DNA from: Actinomycetota bacterium
GTDB lineage: Bacteria > Actinomycetota > Acidimicrobiia > Acidimicrobiales > Iamiaceae
Length of the DNA: 13,775 nt
Assembly: GCA_018268545.1 (NCBI GenBank)
Contig: JAFDWI010000243.1
Coordinates: forward strand, 1 to 13,775
Reading direction: 5' to 3'
This document shows positions 1-6,110 of this stretch, one piece after another. The notes under the pieces are model-generated. The model was not told where the DNA came from. It saw nothing but the letters and a program-made list of their open reading frames with translations, and did no database searches. Position 1 is the stretch's first letter, and each line of letters starts with the position of its first letter. Position numbers and translations under genes: made by a program.

Positions 1-170
1 ATCGCCTGCCCCGGCGAATCCACGAGATAACCCGAGGGCAGGAACGCCACGACGAGCCCGGCGATCACCGTCACCGACCACACCGCCATCGTCGCCACCC
101 ACAACCTGGGGAGCCCACGACGGCGACGCGCCGGTGGTTCGGTCGGCTCGGCGTCGGTCCGGTCAGTCAC
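1..170 (-). CDS. PDZ/YlbL-like membrane-anchored protease, N-terminal fragment
   Basis: Only the first 56 codons are inside the window; the gene continues past the left edge. The start is GTG at 170, overlapping the last 8 nt of mreB. The product begins with an acidic and proline-containing stretch, then an Arg-rich patch, then one hydrophobic segment (about residues 24-45), followed by GYLVDSPGQA. A single signal-anchor followed by a Y-x-x-x-S-P-G-x-A motif is how YlbL-type proteins (extracytoplasmic PDZ domain plus Lon-like serine protease domain) begin. The catalytic part is not visible, so the assignment rests on the N-terminus. MreC, the usual mreB neighbour, also has an N-terminal anchor but lacks the PG motif, so it is a weaker alternative. 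The overlap suggests co-transcription with mreB. Confidence 0.6.
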   Translation of the reverse strand, partial: MTDRTDAEPTEPPARRRRGLPRLWVATMAVWSVTVIAGLVVAFLPSGYLVDSPGQA

Positions 171-1167
171 GGGCGCCCATGAACATCACTCGGAGTTCAT
201 CGTAGGACTCGACGCAGCGACCCGCACCCAGGACCACCGCCTCCAAGGGCGCTTCCACGAGATGAACGCCGATTCCGGTCTCCTCCGCGATCCGCAGGTC
301 GAGGCCCTTGAGCATGCCACCGCCCCCGACGAGGTTCAGGCCCCGCACGATCAGGTCCTGTGCCAACTCCGGCGGTGCGCCACCCAGGCAGGTGATCACC
401 GAATCGACCATCGCGCCGACGGGTTCGGCGATGGCCTCGCGCACCTCGGCCGGCGAGAGGATCACCGTCTTGGGCAGACCCGTCATCAGGTCCCGGCCAC
501 GCACCTCGGCCTTGATCGTCTCGGCCACGGGCCACGCAGAACCGATCGTCACCTTGATCTCTTCTGCGGTCCGCTCGCCGACGGCGATTCCGTACTCCCT
601 GCGGATGAACGTCTGGATCGCCGCGTCGATGTCGAAGGACCCGACCCGAACCGCCTCGAGCGACACGACCCCACCGAGTGAGATCAACGCGGTCTCGGTG
701 GTGCCACCGCCGACGTCGATCACGAGGTTGCCGACCGGCTCGTTGATCGGGAGATCCGAACCGATCGCGGCCGCCATCGGCTGTTCCAACAGTTGCGCGT
801 CGGCGGCGCCGGCCCGGCGGGTCGCTTCGATGACCGCACGGCGTTCGACCTCGGTGATCGCCGAGGGCACGCAGATCACCACCCGAGGCCGGTTGAAACG
901 CGAGACACCGGACCGCTTCAGCAGCAGGCGGATCATGCGTTCGGTGATGTCGAAGTCGGTGATCGCGCCCTGACGGAGTGGGCGGACCGCAACGATGTAA
1001 CCGGGCGTACGCCCGATCATCTTCCACGCTTCGTGGCCCATCGCGAGCACCTCGGTGGTGCGCGAATTCAACGCGATGACCGAAGGCTCGTTCAGCACGA
1101 TGCCCTTGCCCTTCGCGTACACCAGCGTGTTCGCCGTTCCCAGGTCGATGGCGAGGTCGCGTGCCAG
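163..1167 (-). CDS. mreB: Rod shape-determining protein MreB (CTG start)
   Basis: This is a bacterial actin homologue that polymerises on the inner membrane face and guides lateral-wall synthesis. The 334-residue length is normal for MreB. Visible actin-fold motifs are phosphate-1 DLGTANT (residues 8-14), the segment KGIVLNEPSVIA, phosphate-2 DVGGGTTE (151-158) and a late adenosine-site GGGGML. The N-terminus MARDLAIDLGTANTLVYAKG matches family expectation only if translation starts at CTG 1165-1167. Between the upstream in-frame stop and this codon there is no ATG, GTG or TTG. The first GTG downstream (1120-1122) would delete the phosphate-1 loop. A strong Shine-Dalgarno GGGAGGG (1175-1181) sits 7 nt before the CTG. 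The gene follows a 58-residue membrane protein by 2 nt and overlaps the PDZ gene by 8 nt, so the three are probably one transcript. Confidence 0.93.
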   Translation of the reverse strand: MARDLAIDLGTANTLVYAKGKGIVLNEPSVIALNSRTTEVLAMGHEAWKMIGRTPGYIVAVRPLRQGAITDFDITERMIRLLLKRSGVSRFNRPRVVICVPSAITEVERRAVIEATRRAGAADAQLLEQPMAAAIGSDLPINEPVGNLVIDVGGGTTETALISLGGVVSLEAVRVGSFDIDAAIQTFIRREYGIAVGERTAEEIKVTIGSAWPVAETIKAEVRGRDLMTGLPKTVILSPAEVREAIAEPVGAMVDSVITCLGGAPPELAQDLIVRGLNLVGGGGMLKGLDLRIAEETGIGVHLVEAPLEAVVLGAGRCVESYDELRVMFMGARD

Positions 1168-1169
1168 GG

Positions 1170-1346
1170 TCAGACCCTCCCGCCGCGTCGCTCGTCGCGT
1201 TCCTTGGGCGACAGCGCATCCATTTCACGTCGAAAAGCGTCGATCGACGATTCGGGCGACGACGGTTTGCGATTCGTCAGCCAGAGTACGACGCCGCCCA
1301 CGGCGACGATCACGACCACGATCGCGAGAAACCAGAGTGCGGTCAT
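1170..1346 (-). CDS. Small single-pass membrane protein upstream of mreB
   Basis: This is a 58-residue protein of unknown function. After MTA comes a hydrophobic helix (about residues 4-24), then a charged cytoplasmic tail with SSIDAFRREMDALSP (residues 33-47) and an Arg-rich end. Similar short proteins with one N-terminal helix and a SIxxFRR-like motif are, from memory, common in actinobacteria without a known role. ATG 1344-1346 was chosen because it is immediately followed by the hydrophobic helix; a GGAG lies 9 nt upstream. The stop is 2 nt before the mreB CTG, so it may be a partner of MreB or of the elongation machinery (inference from position only). A possible 20-residue leader reading frame ends on its start codon (1343-1405). 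Confidence 0.72.
   Translation of the reverse strand: MTALWFLAIVVVIVAVGGVVLWLTNRKPSSPESSIDAFRREMDALSPKERDERRGGRV
1175..1181 (-). promoter_or_regulatory. Ribosome binding site that fixes the mreB start
   Basis: On the minus strand GGGAGGG lies 7 nt upstream of CTG 1165-1167, the standard spacing for a start codon. It lies inside the final codons of the 58-residue protein, whose TGA (1170-1172) is only 2 nt before the CTG, so translation of the two genes may be coupled. The motif is seen directly; its function is inferred. Confidence 0.75.
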
Positions 1347-1405
1347 CGGCGACGGCTCCGACGGCCCGTCTCGGGGCTCCACCACGGCACGCACGGGTCG
1401 GACAC
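1343..1405 (-). CDS. Possible leaderless leader peptide before the 58-residue gene
   Basis: A 20-codon frame starts at GTG 1403-1405 (or ATG 1409-1411 in the same frame). It ends at TGA 1343-1345, overlapping the ATG of the next gene as ATGA. The GTG is 7 nt downstream of TACGAT (1413-1418), so a transcript could start at or within a base or two of this codon. The peptide has two adjacent Trp and a basic C-terminus. It has no recognisable homology. In GC-rich DNA a short open frame is expected by chance, so the support is the promoter spacing plus the overlap, not the frame itself. Confidence 0.3.
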   Translation of the reverse strand: MSDPCVPWWSPETGRRSRRR

Positions 1406-1412
1406 GGGCATC

Positions 1413-1418
1413 ATCGTA
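1413..1418 (-). promoter_or_regulatory. Candidate -10 element TACGAT
   Basis: The minus-strand hexamer TACGAT fits the actinobacterial TANNNT -10 pattern. It lies in the 89-nt gap between the epimerase-like gene and the 58-residue gene. No convincing -35 is visible. The same hexamer occurs at 2541-2546 before another possible leader peptide. Apart from this and the leader frame, nothing else is recognised in the 1347-1435 gap. Confidence 0.4.
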
Positions 1419-1435
1419 GATCCTGGGGTGCAGAT

Positions 1436-2461
1436 TCAACGGTGCCGACGTCGGGCCGCCAGGCCTGCTCCCGCGGCCACGACAGCGGCCGCAACCGCCG
1501 CACCACCGACCAACAACTCCTGACGACGGCCCGACGGGAGCATCGACCACGGTGGAGCGGTGAACGCGACGGCGAACGCTTCTTCGTTCGTTCGCGTCGG
1601 CGCCCACCCCAGCGACCGAAGTCGATCGTTCGCGATCGTCCATTCGAAGGTCAGGTACGGGTCGATGCCCGACCGCTCGACGTCGCCCGCCGGCAAGGAC
1701 GAGAGCCGCCCCCAGAGCCGGATCAACGGATCGGTCACCCGTCGCCACGGGCGGTCCAGGAGCTCGCGGCGCGCCCCGGCGCCGAGCGACCCGTCCGGCG
1801 CGACGTGGACGACACCGCCCGGGCGCTCCCGCAGCACCGTCGTGATCGCAGACGCCAGGTCGTCGGTGTGCAGGAACTGCAACCCGGGCCCGTCACCGCC
1901 GTCGGACGCCATGGCCGGTCGCCGCAACGCCGCCGCGAGCCAGCCCGGCTCGCCGTCGGTGACCACCGGTGCCGACCGCAGGACGGTGATCGTGTGATCC
2001 GGTCCGCGCTTCTCGGAACACAACCGTTCGATCTCGGCGAATTCCACGGCAGCGCGACATCCCGGATTCGGGTGGACGACGGCCTGTTCGGTCAAGGGCA
2101 CCGGGTTCGATGCCAGGGCCCCGACGGTCACCGCGGACGACACGACCACGACCTCGGGGGTCCCACAACGCACCGCGGCGTCCAGCACCGCTCGCGCTTC
2201 GGCGACGATTCTCCCCGGTGCCAGATCCCCGGGGTCACACGAGTCGACCGCGGCGCCGAGGTGGACGACCGCGTCCGCGCCCTCGATCGCCGCGTCGAGA
2301 TCGACGCCGGTCAGATCGACCGGACGTACGGCTACACCGGGGATCGCCATCGGCAGCGTCGCGAGCACGGTCGCCACACCATCGTGTTCGCCGCGTACGA
2401 CCCGCTCGATCACGGCGGCTGCGCCGGGGCCTGCGGCACCCGTGAACACGACGCTTCGCAT
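1436..2461 (-). CDS. NAD(P)-dependent epimerase/dehydratase-like protein, degenerate, with C-terminal membrane tail
   Basis: This is a 341-residue extended-SDR fold protein. Seen are an N-terminal strand and loop TGAAGPGA (7-14), where the usual third Gly of GxxGxxG is Ala; VVHLGA (65-70) at the conserved adenine-side strand; VVVVSSAVTVG (104-114) at the catalytic-Ser strand; and FLHTDDLASAI (196-206), typical of epimerases. In the region where the family carries YxxxK (about 131-147) there is PNPGCRAAVEFAEIERL: neither Tyr nor Lys is present. The C-terminus has a hydrophobic stretch (about 316-335) and a basic RRRHR end, like a tail anchor. It may bind a nucleotide without ordinary SDR catalysis (inference). 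The start is ATG 2459-2461 with no Shine-Dalgarno; CATCGT lies 6 nt upstream, a weak leaderless -10 candidate. Confidence 0.78.
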   Translation of the reverse strand: MRSVVFTGAAGPGAAAVIERVVRGEHDGVATVLATLPMAIPGVAVRPVDLTGVDLDAAIEGADAVVHLGAAVDSCDPGDLAPGRIVAEARAVLDAAVRCGTPEVVVVSSAVTVGALASNPVPLTEQAVVHPNPGCRAAVEFAEIERLCSEKRGPDHTITVLRSAPVVTDGEPGWLAAALRRPAMASDGGDGPGLQFLHTDDLASAITTVLRERPGGVVHVAPDGSLGAGARRELLDRPWRRVTDPLIRLWGRLSSLPAGDVERSGIDPYLTFEWTIANDRLRSLGWAPTRTNEEAFAVAFTAPPWSMLPSGRRQELLVGGAAVAAAVVAAGAGLAARRRHR

Positions 2462-2540
2462 CCGTCAACGATGCCCGGTGCGGCCCGCCCCCACCACATC
2501 GAAACCGAACGTCGACGGTCGCACGCCGCCGATGCGGCTC
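2462..2540. other. Intergenic region between divergent genes
   Basis: This stretch separates the minus-strand epimerase-like gene from the plus-strand zincin transcription unit. On the minus strand CATCGT (2468-2473) is 6 nt before ATG 2461, matching TANNNT at the second and sixth positions but not the first. On the plus strand it precedes TACGAT (2541-2546). No repeat, operator or clear -35 hexamer is evident. Confidence 0.4.
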
Positions 2541-2546
2541 TACGAT
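2541..2546 (+). promoter_or_regulatory. Candidate -10 element for the zincin transcript
   Basis: TACGAT matches TANNNT, and exactly 6 nt separate it from ATG at 2553, the spacing expected if transcription starts on the A of that ATG (leaderless). The -35 region is poor: GGTCGC at 2517-2522 has an 18-nt spacer but weak similarity. Inference from motif spacing. Confidence 0.45.
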
Positions 2547-2552
2547 GGCAGG

Positions 2553-2618
2553 ATGTCAGTTCCGCGACAGAACCCGACCCGTCGAGGCCGACTCGTCCTC
2601 GAGTGGAGCATCCCGTGA
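2553..2618 (+). CDS. Possible 21-residue leader peptide coupled to the zincin gene
   Basis: ATG 2553 opens a 21-codon frame ending at TGA 2616-2618, overlapping the GTG start of the zincin gene as GTGA. It directly follows a -10-like TACGAT with 6 nt between, so it could be the leaderless first cistron, with the larger gene translated by termination-reinitiation helped by GGAG (2605-2608). The peptide is Arg- and Pro-rich (begins MSVPRQNP, ends EWSIP) and matches no family I know. Chance occurrence in GC-rich DNA is possible. Confidence 0.35.
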   Translation: MSVPRQNPTRRGRLVLEWSIP

Positions 2619-3904
2619 GCCAGGAAAACCCCTTCGGCGGTATCCCGTTCTTCGGTGACATCGCCCGGATGATGGGCCGTCAGGGTCCGGTCGCATGGGA
2701 AGCCGCGACGCAGCTCGCGTTGGCGATCGCCACCGAAGGTGAACCCGAGGCGAACGTCGACCCGATCGAACGGATCCGCCTCGAACAGCTCGCGCGGGTC
2801 GCCGAGGTGCAGATCAACGGAACGACCGGCCTCTCGGTCGACATCGACGGCCAACCGGTCACGATCGAGCCCGTCAACCGCACGATGTGGGTGCTGCGCA
2901 CCATCGAGGCGTACAAGCCACGTTTCGAGGCACTCGCCCACCAGATCGCCGCGAACGAAGCCACCTCGGACTCGCCCGCCGATGGACCCGTGACCGAAGG
3001 CAACGCCGAACCGCCGGTTCCCGGGCTCGAGGACCTCGTCGGGCTCGGCGACGAACTCGGCCGGTTCGACGCGCCTGCCGCACCGGAAGACCCCGACGAC
3101 GCCGTCGACTCGTGGCTGTCGAGCATGCTCGGCATGCTGAGCCCCATGCTGCTCGGCATGACCGCCGGGTCACTCGTCGGTCACCTCTCGCGGGACAACT
3201 TCGGAACCTATGACCTCCCACTCCCACGCCCCGTCGGCGCATCGATCATGGTGTTGCCGTCGGTGATCGACGCGTTCGCCGGCGAATGGGACCTCGACGG
3301 CGACGGCGTGCGCCTCGCCGTGTGCCTGCACGAGCTCACCTTCCACGCGGTGCTCGGAACCCCCCATGTCCGTGCACGGCTCGACTCGCTCCTCGCCGAC
3401 TATACGGCGAGTTTCCACCCCGACCCCGACGTGCTCGAGCGGCACCTCGGCGCGATCGACCCGTCGAATCCCGAGGCGCTGGCGTCGTTCCAACAGATCC
3501 TCGGCAGCCCCGACATCATCGTCGGTGCAACCGGCGGACCTGAACAGGTCCGACTGCGCGCGCAGATCGACGCGCTCGTCGCCGTGATGATCGGGTACGT
3601 CGATCACACCGTCGACACGATCGGGTCCCGCCTGATCGATGACTATCCGCGCATCGCCGAAGCACTCGTGCGTCGCCGTGTCTCGGCTTCCGACGCCGAC
3701 GAGTTCACCAGCCGGCTCTTCGGAATCGAACTGGGCCAGGAGCTCGTCGACCGAGGACGATCTTTCATCGCCGGCGTCGTCGAACGCTCGGGCGAGACGG
3801 GCCTTACCCGGCTCTGGAGCGCCGAACCCGACCTCCCGACCGTTGCCGAAGTCGACGCACCGGGGCTCTGGCTCGCACGGATCGACCTCGACGTCGAGGG
3901 CTGA
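2615..3904 (+). CDS. Zincin_2 (DUF2342) family protein with altered metal site
   Basis: This is a 429-residue actinobacterial protein of the Zincin_2/DUF2342 family, often annotated as a zinc-dependent metalloprotease or F420-biosynthesis-associated protein; its substrate is unknown. N-terminal NPFGGIPFFGDIARMMG and QGPVAWEAA fit the family, as do the central helices with LSPMLLGMTAGSLVGHLS (about 175-192). The metal-binding region reads HELTFH (239-244): the His expected at the fifth position of HExxH is Phe243, although the next residue is His. Further on, MIGYVDHTVDTIG (325-337) aligns with a region where the family usually has EGY; the Glu is Ile326. A pseudoenzyme or changed metal site is therefore likely (inference from remembered consensus). 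Start GTG 2615 has GGAG 6 nt upstream; GTG 2603 is an in-frame alternative. The gene converges on the MFS gene with 5 nt between stops. Confidence 0.85.
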   Translation: MSQENPFGGIPFFGDIARMMGRQGPVAWEAATQLALAIATEGEPEANVDPIERIRLEQLARVAEVQINGTTGLSVDIDGQPVTIEPVNRTMWVLRTIEAYKPRFEALAHQIAANEATSDSPADGPVTEGNAEPPVPGLEDLVGLGDELGRFDAPAAPEDPDDAVDSWLSSMLGMLSPMLLGMTAGSLVGHLSRDNFGTYDLPLPRPVGASIMVLPSVIDAFAGEWDLDGDGVRLAVCLHELTFHAVLGTPHVRARLDSLLADYTASFHPDPDVLERHLGAIDPSNPEALASFQQILGSPDIIVGATGGPEQVRLRAQIDALVAVMIGYVDHTVDTIGSRLIDDYPRIAEALVRRRVSASDADEFTSRLFGIELGQELVDRGRSFIAGVVERSGETGLTRLWSAEPDLPTVAEVDAPGLWLARIDLDVEG

Positions 3905-3909
3905 TCGCC

Positions 3910-5322
3910 TCAGAACGCCGATCCGGTCGGTTCGTTCGGCGCCGGAGGCTCCGTCCGATCCGAACGGTCCGAACGGACCCGATTCCGCATCGATCGGACG
4001 GTCCGCCCGGCCGACCGCCGAGCCGCCCCGGACACCGCGGCCATTTTCGCTTCGACCTCGACCGCCGCGGCGGTCGCGACCGTCGGTGGCGCACCCGAAC
4101 GCTGGCGTGCCGCCAACATGCCGACGCCGTAGGAGAACGTCGCGAACGCGGACGCTGCGAAGATGATGAGGAAGCCGAGTTCGAGCCCCATCGGGATGAT
4201 GGCGACCACGGCACCGACGACCCAGAAGATCTGGAAGCGTGTCTCGAACCGGGCGAACGCACGCCCGCGGTTCGCCTCGGGAGCGTCACGTTGCAGGATC
4301 GAGTCGAATGCCTGCTTCCCGCCGGTCGCGGCAAGGCCGACCACGCCGGCCAACACGATCGGGGCTGCGACACCGTCGATCACGAACGCAGCGAGGGTCG
4401 CGGCGCCCACGGTCATCGCCAGGACGGTGATCAGGATCGCTTCCTCACGCATCAGCCGGCGCAGGCGCGGCGCCAGGAGCGACCCGGCGAGTGACCCGAC
4501 GAGTGCCGCAGCGCCGACCGCGCCGTACTCCCACAGGGGCCGTCCCTTGGTCCGCAGCGCGAACGCGACCAGGATCGACAGAAAGCCGACGATGCCGCGC
4601 AACACGCCCATGCCCCCCGCCGCGAGCAGGGTCGAGGGCGAATGCATCTCCTTGCGTTCCACGGTCGTCGCGTGCGACGACGCGACCTGCGCAGGCGGCA
4701 GGCGGAACGAGAAGACGAGACCGATCGCGTACACCGACGCCGCGAGCACCAGGCTCCCCTCGGGCCCGAACAGCTTGAGCGCACCGACCCCTGGACCTGC
4801 AGCGACCAGACCGGAGACGCCTGCGAGCACGGCGAGTTTCGAGTTGGCACGCACGAGGTCGTCGTCGGATGCGACGGTTGTCGGCACGAGCGCGCTCCGC
4901 GCCACGGCGTAGCCCTTCTGCAGCACGAGGATGCCGAACGCCAACGGCAGGAAGATCGCGAGGTTGTCGAACGTGGTGATCAACAGCGCGGCGAAGACCG
5001 CACGCAGCGCGAGCGAGACGATCACCATGAGGCGCCGCCCACCAGCGACTCGGTCGATCGCCGGCCCGATCAGGGGTGACAGCACCGTGAACGGGGCCAT
5101 CGCGCCGGCGAGATAGGCGAAGATCTTCGTGCGGGCCTCGCCGACGGGGATCGAGAAGAACAGTGATCCGGCCAGTGCGGTCGTGAACATGGCGTCGGCG
5201 GCGGACGACAACGCATGCACCCGTGCGAGGCGGGTGAACGACGAGAGCACACGCGGCGCACCCGATCCGACGGGTTTCGTGAGCGGCTCCCAATCGCCGG
5301 TGTTCCCGTTCGCGCTCACCAC
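3910..5322 (-). CDS. MFS transporter
   Basis: This is a 470-residue inner-membrane carrier with about 12 hydrophobic segments. The loop after helix 2 carries GPAIDRVAGGRR (86-97), the major-facilitator motif A. The substrate cannot be told from sequence; the overall pattern resembles MFS_3/drug- or siderophore-exporter-like members. The last 65 residues (about 406-470) form a hydrophilic Arg/Ala-rich tail with SDRSDRT, encoded by a short direct repeat near the gene end. The start was placed at GTG 5320-5322 (a second GTG follows directly): TACACT at 5329-5334 is 6 nt upstream, there is no Shine-Dalgarno, and codons further upstream encode an Arg-rich sequence unlike a transporter N-terminus. 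The gap to the response regulator is 68 nt, so it may be transcribed separately from the pst genes. A role in phosphate metabolism is not implied by the sequence. Confidence 0.85.
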   Translation of the reverse strand: MVSANGNTGDWEPLTKPVGSGAPRVLSSFTRLARVHALSSAADAMFTTALAGSLFFSIPVGEARTKIFAYLAGAMAPFTVLSPLIGPAIDRVAGGRRLMVIVSLALRAVFAALLITTFDNLAIFLPLAFGILVLQKGYAVARSALVPTTVASDDDLVRANSKLAVLAGVSGLVAAGPGVGALKLFGPEGSLVLAASVYAIGLVFSFRLPPAQVASSHATTVERKEMHSPSTLLAAGGMGVLRGIVGFLSILVAFALRTKGRPLWEYGAVGAAALVGSLAGSLLAPRLRRLMREEAILITVLAMTVGAATLAAFVIDGVAAPIVLAGVVGLAATGGKQAFDSILQRDAPEANRGRAFARFETRFQIFWVVGAVVAIIPMGLELGFLIIFAASAFATFSYGVGMLAARQRSGAPPTVATAAAVEVEAKMAAVSGAARRSAGRTVRSMRNRVRSDRSDRTEPPAPNEPTGSAF

Positions 5323-5328
5323 CGTTGC

Positions 5329-5334
5329 AGTGTA
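5329..5334 (-). promoter_or_regulatory. Candidate -10 element for a leaderless MFS transcript
   Basis: Minus-strand TACACT (TANNNT) is followed by 6 nt and then GTG 5320-5322. No ribosome binding site precedes the GTG, consistent with a leaderless start. No good -35 is seen at 16-19 nt spacing. It lies in the 68-nt gap after the response regulator. Confidence 0.45.
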
Positions 5335-5390
5335 GGAGGGTGTCACCGATACGGGCCTGAACCGGCGGACGATGTGGCCGGCGCTTCGGA

Positions 5391-6110
5391 TCAGTCGGCG
5401 TCTCGGAACCGGTAGCCGACCCCGCGGACGGTCACGATGCACGTCGGATGCGACGGATCGATCTCGATGCGTGCCCGCAGACGTTTGATGTGCACGTCGA
5501 GGGTCTTGGTGTCACCGACGTAGTCGTGCCCCCAGACCAGGCGGATCAGCCGATCTCTGGGCACGACACGACCGGCTCGCTCCATCAGGGCCACGAGGAC
5601 TTCGAACTCCTTGAGTGGAAGGGTGACCGCTTCGCCTCGGACCCTCACCCGATGGCGGTCGACGTCGACCTGCACATCGCCGATCTCGAACACCGTGTCG
5701 GTGTCGTCGCCGCGGCCGCCCGCGGGTTCGGCCACCTCTGCCCGGCGTCGCAACACCGCGCGGATCCGGGCGATGAGCTCCCGCAGCCGGTACGGCTTGG
5801 CGACATAGTCGTCCGCGCCGACCTCCAGACCCACAACGGTGTCTACCTCGTCGGAACGAGCCGTGACCATGATGATCGGCACCGACGACGCGGCACGGAT
5901 CTCCCGGCACACGTCCACGCCGGAAACCGTCGGCAGCATCAGGTCCAACAGGACGATGTCGGGATCGATCGAGGCGAAGCGCCGCAACGCTTCGCCTCCG
6001 TCGCGAACCGCGACGACACGGAAACCCTCGCGTTCCAGACCGATCGTGAGTGCCTCGACGAAGGACTCCTCGTCTTCGACGACCATCACGGTGATCGCCT
6101 TGTCGCTCAC
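5391..6110 (-). CDS. regX3: OmpR/PhoB-family response regulator (RegX3-like)
   Basis: This is a 239-residue phosphate-responsive transcription factor. The receiver domain (about 6-118) has the acidic pair E12-D13, phosphoacceptor D56 in DIVLLDLMLP, T83 and K105 in the AKPY motif. The winged-helix DNA-binding domain (about 140-236) shows LPLKEFEVLVALM, VWGHDYVGDTKTLDVHIKRLRARIE and the terminal VRGVGYRF hairpin, as in RegX3/PhoP of actinobacteria. The start GTG 6108-6110 overlaps the kinase stop as GTGA, so the two are translationally coupled and very likely cognate. The expected target is the repeat array upstream of pstS (11694-11748). The symbol is by family and context; phoB or phoP would be equally acceptable. 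Confidence 0.92.
   Translation of the reverse strand: MSDKAITVMVVEDEESFVEALTIGLEREGFRVVAVRDGGEALRRFASIDPDIVLLDLMLPTVSGVDVCREIRAASSVPIIMVTARSDEVDTVVGLEVGADDYVAKPYRLRELIARIRAVLRRRAEVAEPAGGRGDDTDTVFEIGDVQVDVDRHRVRVRGEAVTLPLKEFEVLVALMERAGRVVPRDRLIRLVWGHDYVGDTKTLDVHIKRLRARIEIDPSHPTCIVTVRGVGYRFRDAD

Noticed and set aside
197..1228. 343-residue minus-strand frame overlapping mreB
   Set aside because: It is a different frame over the same DNA as mreB, Arg/Gly-rich, no recognisable domain.
1055..2614. Long plus-strand open frame leading into the zincin gene, giving a 949-residue reading
   Set aside because: The first 520 residues are Arg-rich with no family resemblance and run antisense to the epimerase-like gene and the small membrane protein gene. 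The family N-terminus begins at GTG 2615 with a Shine-Dalgarno.
5335..5390. CCGGC...GCCGG inverted repeat after the response regulator as a terminator
   Set aside because: The stem is only 5 bp with a 10-nt loop and no T-run, so it is indistinguishable from background in this composition.
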